NCBI RefSeq assembly: GCF_003202235.1
Contig: NZ_MASU01000014.1
Location: forward strand, 62,001-126,000
From: Prauserella flavalba
GTDB taxonomy: Bacteria; Actinomycetota; Actinomycetes; Mycobacteriales; Pseudonocardiaceae
Length of the DNA stretch: 64,000 bases
Direction of reading: 5' to 3'
The notes below the pieces were generated by a model. That model saw nothing but the letters and a program-made list of their open reading frames with translations. It made no database searches and had not been told where the DNA came from. Shown in pieces: positions 44,778 through 54,482 of the stretch (position 1 is its first letter; the number at the start of each line of letters is the position of its first letter). The position numbers and the translations under genes were made by a program.

Positions 44778-45491
44778 TCAGCGGCGGCGGAGCGCCCTCA
44801 CGATGGCGACCACGCCGAGCAGCGCGGCGAGACCGGCGAGCACGGGGGCGAGCCGCTTGGCCACCGAGGCGCCCGCGTAGTCGAAAAGGTCGATCGCCTC
44901 GGCCTCCTTGGCCGGCTTGACGGCCTCGAGCTTCGGCTTCTCGGCGTCGGCGGCGGTCGCCGCCGCACCGGCTCCGCTCGCGGCCGCCGAGGACGTGTCG
45001 GCGGGCTTCTCGCCCGCCGGCGCCTGGCCCGGGGTGGTGTCCTCGCCCTTGGCGCCGAGCTCCTCGGCGAGGTTGCCCGCGAAGGTGTCGAGGATCTTGC
45101 CGCCGACCTCGGAGATCATGCCGCGGCCGAACTGGGCCGGGCGGCCGGTGACGTTCAGGTCGGTGGCGACGGCTCCCTTGGTGGTGTCGCCTTCGGCCGC
45201 GAGCGTCACGGTGACCGTGGCGGCCGCGGTACCCGCACCCCGCGCGTCCTTGCCGGACGCCTTGATCTTGATCTGCCGGGCGCCCTCGTCCTTCTCCAGG
45301 AACTCACCGGAACCCTTGTAAAGCAACGAGACCGGGCCCAGCTTGACCTTCACCGTGCCCTTGAACGTGTCGCCCTCCACGGACGTGAGCGTGGCTCCCG
45401 GCATGCAGGGCGCGACCCGTTCCGGATCCAGCACCGCCTTCCACACCTCGTCGATGGGCGCCGGGACGGTGAACTCGTGGTCGAGCCGCAC
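44778..45491 (-). CDS. coxG: CoxG-like SRPBCC protein with C-terminal membrane anchor
   Basis: The 237-residue protein has an N-terminal SRPBCC/CoxG domain (DHEFTVPAPIDEVWKAVLDP, then CMPGATL and VKLGPVSLLYKGSGEF), an alanine-rich linker and a C-terminal transmembrane helix with a basic end (IVRALRRR). In CO dehydrogenase systems CoxG anchors or recruits the enzyme to the membrane. GTG at 45491 is supported by AAGGAGG; a longer start lacks a site. It is the last gene of the cox-like operon, after a palindromic element. Confidence 0.85.
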   Translation of the reverse strand: MRLDHEFTVPAPIDEVWKAVLDPERVAPCMPGATLTSVEGDTFKGTVKVKLGPVSLLYKGSGEFLEKDEGARQIKIKASGKDARGAGTAAATVTVTLAAEGDTTKGAVATDLNVTGRPAQFGRGMISEVGGKILDTFAGNLAEELGAKGEDTTPGQAPAGEKPADTSSAAASGAGAAATAADAEKPKLEAVKPAKEAEAIDLFDYAGASVAKRLAPVLAGLAALLGVVAIVRALRRR

Positions 45492-45525
45492 GGGCCGACC
45501 TCCTTCCTGAGTCGCGAACAAGCTG

Positions 45526-45576
45526 CCCCCAAGGGCACCTTAGTTGCGTTGAACGCAACTAAGGTGCCCTTGGGGG
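45526..45576. repeat. Perfect 51-bp palindrome sharing the centre of the 53-bp repeat
   Basis: Two perfectly complementary 25-base arms flank a single G (CCCCCAAGGGCACC at the left edge, GGTGCCCTTGGGGG at the right). Its centre GCGTTGAACGC is the same as that of the 53-bp repeats, but the arms differ. It lies between the CoxM-like and CoxG-like genes of one operon. It could terminate part of the transcript or act as a processing site. Confidence 0.85.
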
Positions 45577-45586
45577 CCGGAGAACT

Positions 45587-46441
45587 TCAGCCTGCCATGG
45601 CCGCGGAGATCGCGCGGCCCGTGAGGACGCGGGCGAGGTGCTGCCGGTACTCGACGTCGGCGTTGGCGTCGACGGTCGGGTTGGTGCCCTCGGCCGCGTG
45701 CTCGGCGGCGGCGCGGATCGCCTCGGCGGTGGCCGGCTGCCCGACCAGCGCCTCCTCGACGCCGCGGGCCCGCACCGGCACCGCCGACATGTTCGTCAGC
45801 GCCACCCGGGCCTCGGCGATGGTGTCACCGTCGGTGCGCACCGTCGCCGCGACGGCGACCATCGACCACGCCTGCGCGACGCGGTTGAACTTCTCGTAGT
45901 GCGCGGGCCAGCCCGTGTGCTTCGGCACCCGGACCTCGACGAGGATCTCGTCCGGCGCCAGCGACGTCGTGAAGAAGTCCTCGAAGAAGTCGGCCGCCGC
46001 AACCGTGCGCCTGCCGTCCATGCCCTGGATGACCATCTCGCAGTCCAGCGCGAGCGCCGGGGCGAGCAGGTCACCCGCCGGGTCGGCGTGCGCGATGGAA
46101 CCGCCGAACGTGCCACGGTGCCGCACCTGCGGGTCGGCCACCGTGTCGGTGGCCCGCGCGAGCAGCGCCGCGTGCTCGGCGATGAGCGAGTCCCGCTGCA
46201 CGTCGTAGTGCGTGGTCATGGACCCGATCACGAGGTGGTCGCCCTCCTCGCGCACGCCGCGCAGCTCGGCGATCTTGCCGAGATCGATGATCTTCGTCGG
46301 AGCGGCGAGCCGGACGCGCAGCACCGGAAGCAGGCTCTGCCCGCCCGCGAGGACCTTGGCGTCCTCGCCCGCGTCGGCGAGCGCCCGGACCGCGTCGTCC
46401 ACAGTGGACGGCGCGACGTAGTCGAACGGAGCGGGAATCAC
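45587..46441 (-). CDS. coxM: CO dehydrogenase / xanthine dehydrogenase family FAD-binding subunit (CoxM-like)
   Basis: The 284-residue protein has the FAD-binding motifs VLAGGQSLLPVLRVRL and RHRGTFGGSIAHADPAGD. It is the electron-transfer subunit of a molybdenum hydroxylase, passing electrons from the iron-sulfur subunit to a quinone or other acceptor. It starts with GTG and overlaps the stop of the large-subunit gene by 4 bp (GTGA), which is a standard coupled arrangement. Full length. Confidence 0.93.
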   Translation of the reverse strand: MIPAPFDYVAPSTVDDAVRALADAGEDAKVLAGGQSLLPVLRVRLAAPTKIIDLGKIAELRGVREEGDHLVIGSMTTHYDVQRDSLIAEHAALLARATDTVADPQVRHRGTFGGSIAHADPAGDLLAPALALDCEMVIQGMDGRRTVAAADFFEDFFTTSLAPDEILVEVRVPKHTGWPAHYEKFNRVAQAWSMVAVAATVRTDGDTIAEARVALTNMSAVPVRARGVEEALVGQPATAEAIRAAAEHAAEGTNPTVDANADVEYRQHLARVLTGRAISAAMAG

Positions 46442-48879
46442 TGAGCACCTCCGTGTGCCGCGTCGATCGAACCGAGACCGCCCCCGGCCTCGGCACCGGG
46501 TCCGCCCGCGGCCTTCTCGCCTGTGCGGATCGCCTGCCACACCCGCATGGGGCTGAGTGGCATCTCGATGTCGTTCACCCCGAAGTGGCGCACGGCGTCG
46601 ACCACGGCGTTCACCACGGCCGGGGTCGAGGCGATCGTGCCCGCCTCGCCGACGCCCTTGACACCGAGCGGGTTGGTGGTCGACGGCGTCTCGGTGCGGT
46701 CGGTGGTGAACGACGGCAGGTCGGCCGCCGAGGGCAGCAGGTAGTCGGCGAACGTGCCCGACGTGAGCGTGCCGCTCTCGTCGTACACGGCCTCCTCGTA
46801 CAGCGCCTGCGCGATGCCCTGGGCGAGCCCGCCGTGCATCTGGCCTTCCACGATGATCGGGTTGACCACCTTGCCGACGTCGTCCACGCAGACGTACGAG
46901 CGAATGCGCACCCGCCCGGTCTCGGTGTCCACCTCGGTGGCGCACAGGTGCGTGCCGTGCGGGAACGAGAAGTTCTCCGGGTCGTACACGGCCTCGGAGT
47001 CGAGCGTCGGCTCGACCCCCTCCGGCAGGTCGTGCGCGGCGAACACCGCGAGCGCGATGTCCCCGATGCCGGTGGAGCGGTCGGTGCCCTTCACCGTGAA
47101 CTTCCCGCCGCTGAACTCGAGGTCGTCCTCCGAGCACTCCATCATGTGCGCGGCGACCTTGCGAGCCTTATCGATGACCTTCTCCGCCGCCTTCACCACG
47201 GCGATGCCGCCGACGGCCAGCGACCGGGAGCCGTAGGTGTCGAGGCCCTTGTGCGACGACTGCGTGTCGCCGTGCAGCACCTCGACGTCCTCGAACGGCA
47301 CGCCCAGCTGGTCGGCCACGATCTGGCTCCACGCCGTCTCGTGTCCCTGCCCGTGTGCCGAGGCACCCGTGATCACCTCGACCTTGCCGGTCGGCAGCAT
47401 GCGGATCGCCGCGTGCTCCCAGCCGCCCGCACCGTAGTCGAGCGAGCCGAGCACCCGCGACGGCGCGAGGCCGCACATCTCGGTGAACGTCGAGATGCCG
47501 ATGCCGAGCTGCACGGGGTCATTGCGCTCACGGCGCTCCCGCTGCTCCTGACGCAGTGCCTCGTACCCGAACAGCTCCATGGCCTTCTGGGTGGCGGCCT
47601 CGTAGTTGCCCGAGTCGTAGGTCAGCGTGGAGACCGTGGTGTACGGGAACTCCTCGTGCTTGATCCAGTTCTTCTCGCGCAGCTCCATCGGGTCCATGCC
47701 CAGCTCGGCAGCCAGCTCGTCCATCATCCGCTCGATGGCGAACGTGGCCTCCGGCCGCCCGGCACCCCGGTAGGCATCGGTGAGCGTGGTGTTGGTGAAC
47801 ACGTTGGTGCACGCGAAGTGGTAGGCGGGGATCTTGTAGATCGCGTTGAACATGAACGCGCCGAGGATCGGCACGCCCGGCCCGACGAGGCCGAGGTAGG
47901 CGCCCATGTCGGCGAGCAGCTCGACCTTGAGCCCGGTGACCGTGCCGTCGCGGTTGGCCGCGATGGTCAGGTCCTGGATCTGGTCCCGGCCGTGGTGCGC
48001 GGCGACCATCGTCTCCGAGCGCGACTCGGTCCACTTGACCGGCTTGCCGAGCTTCTGCGCCACGAGAAGGCACATGATCTCCTCGGGCAGCACGGCGATC
48101 TTGCCGCCGAACCCGCCGCCGACGTCCGGCGCGATCACGCGGACCTTGTGCTCGGGCAGGCCGAGCGTCAGCGCCGACATCGTCTTGAGAATGTGCGGGA
48201 TCTGGGTCGCCGACCACATGGTGAGCTGCGCGGCGGTCGGGTCGACCATGCACGCGCGCGGCTCCATGAACGCCGGGACGAGCCGCTGCTGGCGGAACCG
48301 CCGCTTGACGACCACCTCGGCGTCGGAGATCGCCTGCTCCACGTTGCCGCCGGAGCCCGCCTCGCCGGAGTCGAACACCCACAGCGCGTTGCGGTTGGTG
48401 CCGAGCTCCTCGTGCACGAGCGGAGCGCCCTCGGCGAGCGCGTTCTCCAGCCCGAGCACCACGGGCAGGTCCTCGTACTCGACGTCGATCTCGGCGAGCG
48501 CGTCCTGGGCCTCGCCCGCACTACGGGCCACGACCACGGCGACGCCCTCACCGGCGAAGTTCACCGTGCCCTGCGCGAGAACCGGCCTGCGCGGCGACTT
48601 CATGTCCGGCGTGACCGGCCACGCGCACGGCATGCCGATCTTGCCCTCGGGGTCCAGGTCGTCGCCGGTGTAGACGGCGAGCACGCCCGGCATCTCCTTG
48701 GCGGCGGAGGTGTCGATGCTGACGATCTTGGCGTGCGCGACGGTGCTGCGCAGCACCGCGAGGTGAACCAGGCCGGGCAACGTCAGGTTGTCGGTCCAGC
48801 GGGTGCGGCCGGTGATGAGCCGCTCGTCCTCCTTGCGAAGCCGGCCCTTGCCGACCTCCGGTTCGATGGTGGCGGTCAT
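46438..48879 (-). CDS. coxL: Form II CO dehydrogenase-type molybdenum hydroxylase large subunit (CoxL-like)
   Basis: The 813-residue protein is the molybdopterin-binding subunit of the xanthine dehydrogenase/CODH family. It has GGGFGGKIAVLPEE and, at about residue 368, the active-site loop AYRGAGRPEA. Form I CO dehydrogenases carry AYXCSFR here, so this is a form II type: its real substrate (CO, an aldehyde or an N-heterocycle) is uncertain. It follows coxS directly and overlaps coxM by 4 bp. MCD cofactor synthesis would need the mocA-like gene at 55156-55728. Confidence 0.92.
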   Translation of the reverse strand: MTATIEPEVGKGRLRKEDERLITGRTRWTDNLTLPGLVHLAVLRSTVAHAKIVSIDTSAAKEMPGVLAVYTGDDLDPEGKIGMPCAWPVTPDMKSPRRPVLAQGTVNFAGEGVAVVVARSAGEAQDALAEIDVEYEDLPVVLGLENALAEGAPLVHEELGTNRNALWVFDSGEAGSGGNVEQAISDAEVVVKRRFRQQRLVPAFMEPRACMVDPTAAQLTMWSATQIPHILKTMSALTLGLPEHKVRVIAPDVGGGFGGKIAVLPEEIMCLLVAQKLGKPVKWTESRSETMVAAHHGRDQIQDLTIAANRDGTVTGLKVELLADMGAYLGLVGPGVPILGAFMFNAIYKIPAYHFACTNVFTNTTLTDAYRGAGRPEATFAIERMMDELAAELGMDPMELREKNWIKHEEFPYTTVSTLTYDSGNYEAATQKAMELFGYEALRQEQRERRERNDPVQLGIGISTFTEMCGLAPSRVLGSLDYGAGGWEHAAIRMLPTGKVEVITGASAHGQGHETAWSQIVADQLGVPFEDVEVLHGDTQSSHKGLDTYGSRSLAVGGIAVVKAAEKVIDKARKVAAHMMECSEDDLEFSGGKFTVKGTDRSTGIGDIALAVFAAHDLPEGVEPTLDSEAVYDPENFSFPHGTHLCATEVDTETGRVRIRSYVCVDDVGKVVNPIIVEGQMHGGLAQGIAQALYEEAVYDESGTLTSGTFADYLLPSAADLPSFTTDRTETPSTTNPLGVKGVGEAGTIASTPAVVNAVVDAVRHFGVNDIEMPLSPMRVWQAIRTGEKAAGGPGAEAGGGLGSIDAAHGGAQ

Positions 48880-49425
<546 letters not shown>

Positions 49426-49444
49426 TGGGCCTCCTGTGGTGGCT

Positions 49445-49505
49445 CGGCCCGCCAGGCGGGCCGCTGGGGAACGGCCTGAGCCGATCACCGTCGCCGGTGA
49501 TCGGC
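49445..49505 (-). promoter_or_regulatory. Two hairpins in the coxS leader
   Basis: Inverted repeats at 49445-49463 (CGGCCCGCC and GGCGGGCCG, nearly continuous) and 49480-49505 (GCCGATCACCG and CGGTGATCGGC around a 4-base loop) lie between the probable promoter and the start of coxS. Both would form stable hairpins in the leader RNA or dyad sites in DNA. Their function is unknown. Confidence 0.5.
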
Positions 49506-49676
49506 CTCACAGGGCGAGCCTGCTACTTTCGGCCCAATGGGACAACCCCCCGTCTGGAGAGGGAACCCGGCTCGATCCGCATCTGCGGCGCGACGTCCAT
49601 GATCATTTCCCGATCCGCGGAACGTGTCCCCCGATCGGTCACCAACTTTCCAGACGCACGCCATGTCCGCGTGGAA

Positions 49677-50801
49677 TCAGCGTTCCTGTTCGCCGTGAAT
49701 GCGGCCGTCGAGATCGGACAGCCGTCGCCCGCCGCCGCCCCACCGCAGCGCGATGATCTCCGCCCCGATCGACACCGCGGTCTCCTCCGGCGTGCGCGCG
49801 CCGAGATCGAGTCCGATCGGCGAGGCGAGCCGTTTCAGCTCGGCGTCGGTGATCCCGGCCTCGCGCAGCCGCGCGATGCGGTCGTCGTGGGTGCGCCGCG
49901 AGCCCATCGCCCCGACGTAGCCGACGTCCAGCCGCAGCGCGACCTCCAGCAGCGGCACGTCGAACTTCGGGTCGTGGGTGAGCACGGTGACCACGGTCCT
50001 GCCGTCGATCCGGCTCGCCTCGGCCTCGGCCTTGAGGTAGCGGTGCGGCCAGTCGACGACCACCTCGTGCGCCTCGGGGAACCGGGTCTTGGTCGCGAAC
50101 ACGGGCCGCGCGTCGCACACGGTGACCTCGTAGCCGAGGAACGTGCCCATCCTCGCCATCGCGGCGGCGAAGTCGATCGCGCCGAACACGAGCATCCTCG
50201 GCGGCGGCTCGAAGGTGTTGACGAACACCGCCATGCCCTCGCCCCTGCGTTGCCCGTCCGGACCGTAGTGCAGGGTCCCCGACCGCCCGCCGGCGAGCAG
50301 CCCGCGCGCGTCGTCGAGCACGGCGTCGTCGATCCGGTCCGAGCCCAGCGAGCCGCTCGCGCGGTCGGGCCACACGAGCATGCGCCTGCCCCGCAGCGCG
50401 GAGTCGGTGTGCTCGATCGTGGTCACGACGGCGACCGGCCTGCCGTCGCGCACGGACGTCACCAGCTCGTCCAGCTCGGGCATCGACTCGCGGTCGACCC
50501 GCTCCACGAAGATGTCGATGATCCCGCCACAGGTCAGCCCCACGGCGAAGGCGTCGTCGTCGCTCACGCCATAGCGCTGGAGCACGGGCGTGCCGTCCTC
50601 CACCACCTGCTGTGCCAGCTCGTAGACGGCGCCCTCGACGCAGCCGCCCGACACGCTGCCCACCGCGGAGCCGTCGGCCGCCACCAGCATCGCCGCGCCG
50701 GGCGCCCTCGGCGCCGACGAGAACGTGGCCACGACTGTTCCCACACCCACCGTCTCGCCCGCCGACCAGCGGCGGTGGAGCTCGTCCAACACGTCATGCA
50801 T
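49677..50801 (-). CDS. XdhC/CoxI family molybdenum hydroxylase maturation protein
   Basis: The 374-residue protein has the N-terminal XdhC_CoxI domain (VGTVVATFSSAPRAPGAAML, then GSVSGGCVEGAVYE and GLTCGGIIDIFVE) and the C-terminal Rossmann domain (MLVFGAIDFAAAMARMGTFL, then DVGYVGAMGSRRTHDDR). Such proteins bind molybdenum cofactor and insert it, after sulfuration, into hydroxylases. It overlaps the coxE-like gene upstream by 8 bp and precedes coxS on the same strand, so it serves the CODH-like enzyme. Confidence 0.92.
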   Translation of the reverse strand: MHDVLDELHRRWSAGETVGVGTVVATFSSAPRAPGAAMLVAADGSAVGSVSGGCVEGAVYELAQQVVEDGTPVLQRYGVSDDDAFAVGLTCGGIIDIFVERVDRESMPELDELVTSVRDGRPVAVVTTIEHTDSALRGRRMLVWPDRASGSLGSDRIDDAVLDDARGLLAGGRSGTLHYGPDGQRRGEGMAVFVNTFEPPPRMLVFGAIDFAAAMARMGTFLGYEVTVCDARPVFATKTRFPEAHEVVVDWPHRYLKAEAEASRIDGRTVVTVLTHDPKFDVPLLEVALRLDVGYVGAMGSRRTHDDRIARLREAGITDAELKRLASPIGLDLGARTPEETAVSIGAEIIALRWGGGGRRLSDLDGRIHGEQER

Positions 50802-51921
50802 CTCGGATCTCCCGGAGAAGTCGTTCCAAGGTGGCCAGGCTGTGGCCTGCCAGCAACCGGTCCACGTGCGGGAGCGCGGCGGCGATCCCGGACTGCACCG
50901 GAGCGTAACCCTCGTGGCCCGCGTGCGGGTTCACCCAGAACACGCGGTGGGCGAGCCTGCGCAGCCGAGCGGCCTGCTCACCGAGCAACGACACGTCGCC
51001 GCGTTCCCAGCCGTCGGAGAACAGCACCACCACCGCGCGCCGGGCCAGCCCGCGCTGGCCCCAGCGGTCGAGGAAGCCGCGCAGGGTCTCCCCGAGCCGC
51101 GTGCCGCCCGCGAAGTCGGCGACAGCGTGTGCCGCCGAGAGCATCGCGCGCTCGGGGTCGCGCTGGCGCAGCTGCCGCGACACCCGCGTCAGTCGCGTGC
51201 CCAGCGTGAACACCTCGACGCGCGCGGGCGCGGCGCGCACCACGACGTGGGCGAAGCGCAGCAGGGAGTCGGCGTAGGGCTTCATCGAGCCCGACACGTC
51301 GATGAGCAGCACGAGCCTGCGCGGGCGCGGACCGTGCCGGGAGTAGGCGAGCCTGCCGGTCTCGCCGCCGTCGGCGAGCATGGCGCGCAGCGTGCGGCCG
51401 GGGTCGAGCCGTCCCCGGCGGGCGGGCCGGTAACGCAGCGACGACCGGGACGGCAGCACCGGCCGCAGCGTGCTCATCAGTTCCCGCAGGTGCCTGCGCT
51501 CCGCCGCGGTCAGCTCGCCGAGGTCCCGTTCGCGCAGCACCTCGGCGTCGCTGGCGGCCACGGCAAGCTGCTCGCCCGCCTCACCGCCCTCGCCGTCGTC
51601 CTGCTCGCGGGCGATGAGCGCGGCGATGGTCGCCCGCTGCGGCTGCGGCACGGACGCCCGTTCCCGCAGCGGGGGCGCGGCGTTGAACCACGCGTCGAAC
51701 GCCTCGTCGTAGCGAGGCAGGTCGTCGGGGTCTGCGCACAGCGTGAGCCTGCCGGCCCAGTAGACCTGCGCCGGCTCGCTCGCGTCGAGACGCTCGACGG
51801 CGGAGAGGTAGGCCTGCACCCGGTGTGCGTCGCAGGGCAGCCCGGCCTCGCGCAACACGGCGGCGAAGCCGACGAGGCCGGGCAGCGGGTCAACGGTCAC
51901 CGGTGTGCCCATACCCGCCAT
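50794..51921 (-). CDS. coxE: VWA-domain protein, CoxE-like
   Basis: The 375-residue protein has a C-terminal von Willebrand A domain with the metal-site motif LIDVSGSMK (DxSxS, at about residue 215) and the N-terminal region of the CoxE family. With the MoxR ATPase CoxD it is needed for building the CO dehydrogenase active site. ATG at 51921 or 51912 could be the start. It overlaps the XdhC gene by 8 bp. A hydrolase gene separates it from the CoxD-like gene. Confidence 0.88.
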   Translation of the reverse strand: MAGMGTPVTVDPLPGLVGFAAVLREAGLPCDAHRVQAYLSAVERLDASEPAQVYWAGRLTLCADPDDLPRYDEAFDAWFNAAPPLRERASVPQPQRATIAALIAREQDDGEGGEAGEQLAVAASDAEVLRERDLGELTAAERRHLRELMSTLRPVLPSRSSLRYRPARRGRLDPGRTLRAMLADGGETGRLAYSRHGPRPRRLVLLIDVSGSMKPYADSLLRFAHVVVRAAPARVEVFTLGTRLTRVSRQLRQRDPERAMLSAAHAVADFAGGTRLGETLRGFLDRWGQRGLARRAVVVLFSDGWERGDVSLLGEQAARLRRLAHRVFWVNPHAGHEGYAPVQSGIAAALPHVDRLLAGHSLATLERLLREIRDA

Positions 51922-51947
51922 TGTGCCCTGGATCCCGCTCCAGGTGC

Positions 51948-53333
51948 TCAGGCCGAGGGCCGCAGGAACCGGGGCGGAAGGAAATGCGTGAACCCCGGCG
52001 GCATCGCCCTGGTCTCCAGGCTGACCAGGTCGAACACCTGCTGGTACGGCTCCACCGGGAACCCGCCGACCGCGCGGTTCAGCTCGCGTGGCCGCAGGTC
52101 CGGCCAGTGCCCGGACTCGACGCGGCGCAGCAGCGAGCGCAGCGCCACGATCTCGTCGGCGGCGCTGAACGAACAGTGTCCGCCCCGGTCGACGTAGAGC
52201 TGCCGCAGGTTCTTCGGGTCACCGAACCGACGCACCTGCCCGGCGTACCACCGCACCTGGTCGGCGACCGCGCCGCCGTCGCCGGTGGTGTGCATGGTGA
52301 GCACGGGTGCGGGCGTGGCGCCCCTGGGGTTGAGGCCGGTCAGCCACGCCCGGGCGCCCGGGTCCGCCGCGATGCGCGGGGCCGCGTCGAGGCGGGCGAG
52401 GTCGGCGCGCAGGTCCAGCCCGGCGGCCCGGTAGGCCTTCCTGGCCAGGCCGGCGTAGGCGGAGCGGGCGAACTGACGCGAGTAGTCGACGCCGGTGTTC
52501 CACGACGGGTTGCCGCCCGCGCGGGGCTCGAGGTCGGCGCGGCCGTTCGGCCCGATGCCCCAGAAGTACGCGTCCCTGGTCCAGCCTGCCTGCTGCGTGA
52601 TCCGCTCGACCAGCCCTGCGGGCTCCGGGTCGTGCGAGGAGTACCACGGCGGGATGTTGCCCAGCGCGCCGGCGAGCGCGAGCTTCGCGCGGCCCTCCGG
52701 TGTGGTGAGCGCGTCGTTGACGGCGGCGATGAGCAGGTCCGTGCTGCGCTGCGGGTCGGCGGCCTTCACCAGCTCGATGCCCGCGTCGGGCGCGAGCAGC
52801 TCCCGTACCACGAAGCCGAGGTCGAGGCCGGTGTTCCAGGAGCCGGCGAAGTCGTACTCGGCGCACTGGGCCAGCACACCGTCGATGCGGTGCGGGTTGC
52901 GCCCCGCCAGCACCGTCGCGATGCCGCCGCCCATCGACATCCCGCTCGACACCGTGGTGCGCGGCGTGCCGATGTTCTCCTCGAACCAGTCCAGCAGCGC
53001 GAGCTGGTCCTCGAGGGCCTCCTCGACGGCGAAGCCGACGCGGCCGCGGAAGTCCGACGCCGCGAGCGCGTAGCCGTGGTCCAGCAGCCACCGCTCGGTC
53101 GCGGGCACGGTCGACAGCGCGACTCCCGGCGGCAGTTCCAGCCCGGGCGGCAGGTAGCCGTGGCTGTACAGCACGAGCGTGCCGTTCCAGCGCTCCGGCA
53201 CCTCGACGCGGTACTCCGCGCCGTCGATCCAGCCGTGGTGGCTGCCCTGCCGCGGTTCACTCGCGGCCGTGGTCGCCGGCACGGCGAGCAGCACCGCCAG
53301 CACGGCCGCGAGCGCTCCCCAGAGTCTTCGCAT
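51948..53333 (-). CDS. Secreted alpha/beta hydrolase, possibly a peptidase
   Basis: The 461-residue protein has a signal peptide (MRRLWGALAAVLAVLLAVPA) and an alpha/beta hydrolase domain with nucleophile Ser133 in SSGMSMGGGIAT and a late histidine in VDRGGHCSFSAADE. The length and layout resemble secreted tripeptidyl-aminopeptidase or cutinase-like hydrolases, but the substrate is not clear. It lies on the same strand between the coxD- and coxE-like genes, with gaps of 70 and 26 bases. Nothing in CODH biology calls for it, so it may be an insertion into the gene cluster. Confidence 0.8.
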   Translation of the reverse strand: MRRLWGALAAVLAVLLAVPATTAASEPRQGSHHGWIDGAEYRVEVPERWNGTLVLYSHGYLPPGLELPPGVALSTVPATERWLLDHGYALAASDFRGRVGFAVEEALEDQLALLDWFEENIGTPRTTVSSGMSMGGGIATVLAGRNPHRIDGVLAQCAEYDFAGSWNTGLDLGFVVRELLAPDAGIELVKAADPQRSTDLLIAAVNDALTTPEGRAKLALAGALGNIPPWYSSHDPEPAGLVERITQQAGWTRDAYFWGIGPNGRADLEPRAGGNPSWNTGVDYSRQFARSAYAGLARKAYRAAGLDLRADLARLDAAPRIAADPGARAWLTGLNPRGATPAPVLTMHTTGDGGAVADQVRWYAGQVRRFGDPKNLRQLYVDRGGHCSFSAADEIVALRSLLRRVESGHWPDLRPRELNRAVGGFPVEPYQQVFDLVSLETRAMPPGFTHFLPPRFLRPSA

Positions 53334-53403
53334 CGGTTCGTCCTCTCTGTGTCCGAACGTCCCTTCCGGGAATCAGTCGGAGCGGAGGACGAAACGTCGA
53401 CAC

Positions 53404-54294
53404 CTACGCCAGCAATGCGTCCAAACGGGCGCGCACGCGGTCGAGGTCCTCGCTGTACTTGAGCACGGCGCCCAGTGTCGCGGCGGCCGACTCGGCGTCC
53501 AGTTCGTCGCGGTCGAGGGACAGCAGCGCCCTGGCCCAGTCGAGCGCCTCGGCCACGCCGGGCGGCTTGAGCAGCTCCATCGTGCGCAGCCGCTGCACCG
53601 CCTCGGCGACCTGCTCCGAAAGCCGTTCGCCGATGCCGGGGATGCGGCTGCGCAGGATCGCGATCTCGCACGACAGGCCGGGGTGCTCCAGCCAGTGGTA
53701 GAGGCAGCGGCGCTTGAGCGCGTCGTGCACCTCGCGCGTGCGGTTGGACGTGAGCACCACCAGCGGCGGCACGGTGGCGCGCACCTCGCCGTACTCGGGG
53801 ATCGTCACCGTGTTCTCGTCGAGCAGCTGCAGCAGGAACGCCTCGAACTCGTCGTCGGCGCGGTCGATCTCGTCGACGAGCAGCACGCACGGCGAGGACT
53901 GCAGCGCCCGCAGCAACGGCCTGGCCAGCAGGAACCGCTCGGTGTACAGCGACTGCTCGGCCACGTTGACGTCGAGCCGCCCGCCCTCGGCCGCCTCCAG
54001 CGCGCGCAGGTGCAGCAGCTGGCGGGGGAAGTCCCACTCGTAGAGCGCCTGCGCGGCGTCGATACCCTCGTGGCATTGCAGGCGGATGAGCGGCATGCCG
54101 AGGCTCTCGGCGAGCGCGACGGCCAGCGACGTCTTGCCGGTGCCCGGCTCGCCCTCGCAGAACAGCGGCCTGCGCATCCGCAGCGCCAGGAACGCGGCGG
54201 TCGCCACGCCCTCGTCGGCGAGATAACCGATGCCTTCGAGCAGCTTCGCCAGTTCCTCCGGTGAGCCGACCGCTGCGGTGCTGTCGTCTGTCAC
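53404..54294 (-). CDS. coxD: MoxR family AAA ATPase, CoxD-like
   Basis: The 296-residue AAA+ ATPase has Walker A CEGEPGTGKTSLAVAL, Walker B in SPCVLLVDEIDRADDEFEAFL and sensor residues in VLTSNRTREVHDALKRR. MoxR ATPases work with VWA proteins as chaperones. CoxD helps form the sulfurated copper-molybdenum site of CO dehydrogenase. It starts with GTG (54294) and is the first gene of the cox maturation block, before the inserted hydrolase, the coxE-like and the xdhC genes. Confidence 0.9.
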   Translation of the reverse strand: MTDDSTAAVGSPEELAKLLEGIGYLADEGVATAAFLALRMRRPLFCEGEPGTGKTSLAVALAESLGMPLIRLQCHEGIDAAQALYEWDFPRQLLHLRALEAAEGGRLDVNVAEQSLYTERFLLARPLLRALQSSPCVLLVDEIDRADDEFEAFLLQLLDENTVTIPEYGEVRATVPPLVVLTSNRTREVHDALKRRCLYHWLEHPGLSCEIAILRSRIPGIGERLSEQVAEAVQRLRTMELLKPPGVAEALDWARALLSLDRDELDAESAAATLGAVLKYSEDLDRVRARLDALLA

Positions 54295-54362
54295 ATCTGC
54301 AGAGCCTAGAGGGAGCTCACCGAATGCACGGAACTCACCGCGTCCAACCCCGGCTCGCGACC

Positions 54363-54415
54363 GCAGTGAAGGCCACCTTCACTGCGGTCAACGCAGTGAA
54401 GGTGGCCTTCACTGC
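54363..54415. repeat. 53-bp palindromic repeat between coxD and the MNT gene
   Basis: GCAGTGAAGGCCACC at the left edge and GGTGGCCTTCACTGC at the right edge. Apart from the central few bases it is a perfect inverted repeat over 53 bases. It lies in the region between the divergent MoxR and nucleotidyltransferase genes. Confidence 0.85.
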
Positions 54416-54482
54416 AGCGGGGCCGACCAGCAGGTCACCGGCTATGATCGCACCTGGATATGGGCATTCCGAGCGCACCGGC

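Noticed and set aside
46438-48879. Canonical form I CO dehydrogenase
   Set aside because: The active-site loop reads AYRGAGR, not AYXCSFR, so a CO-oxidising form I enzyme is not supported.
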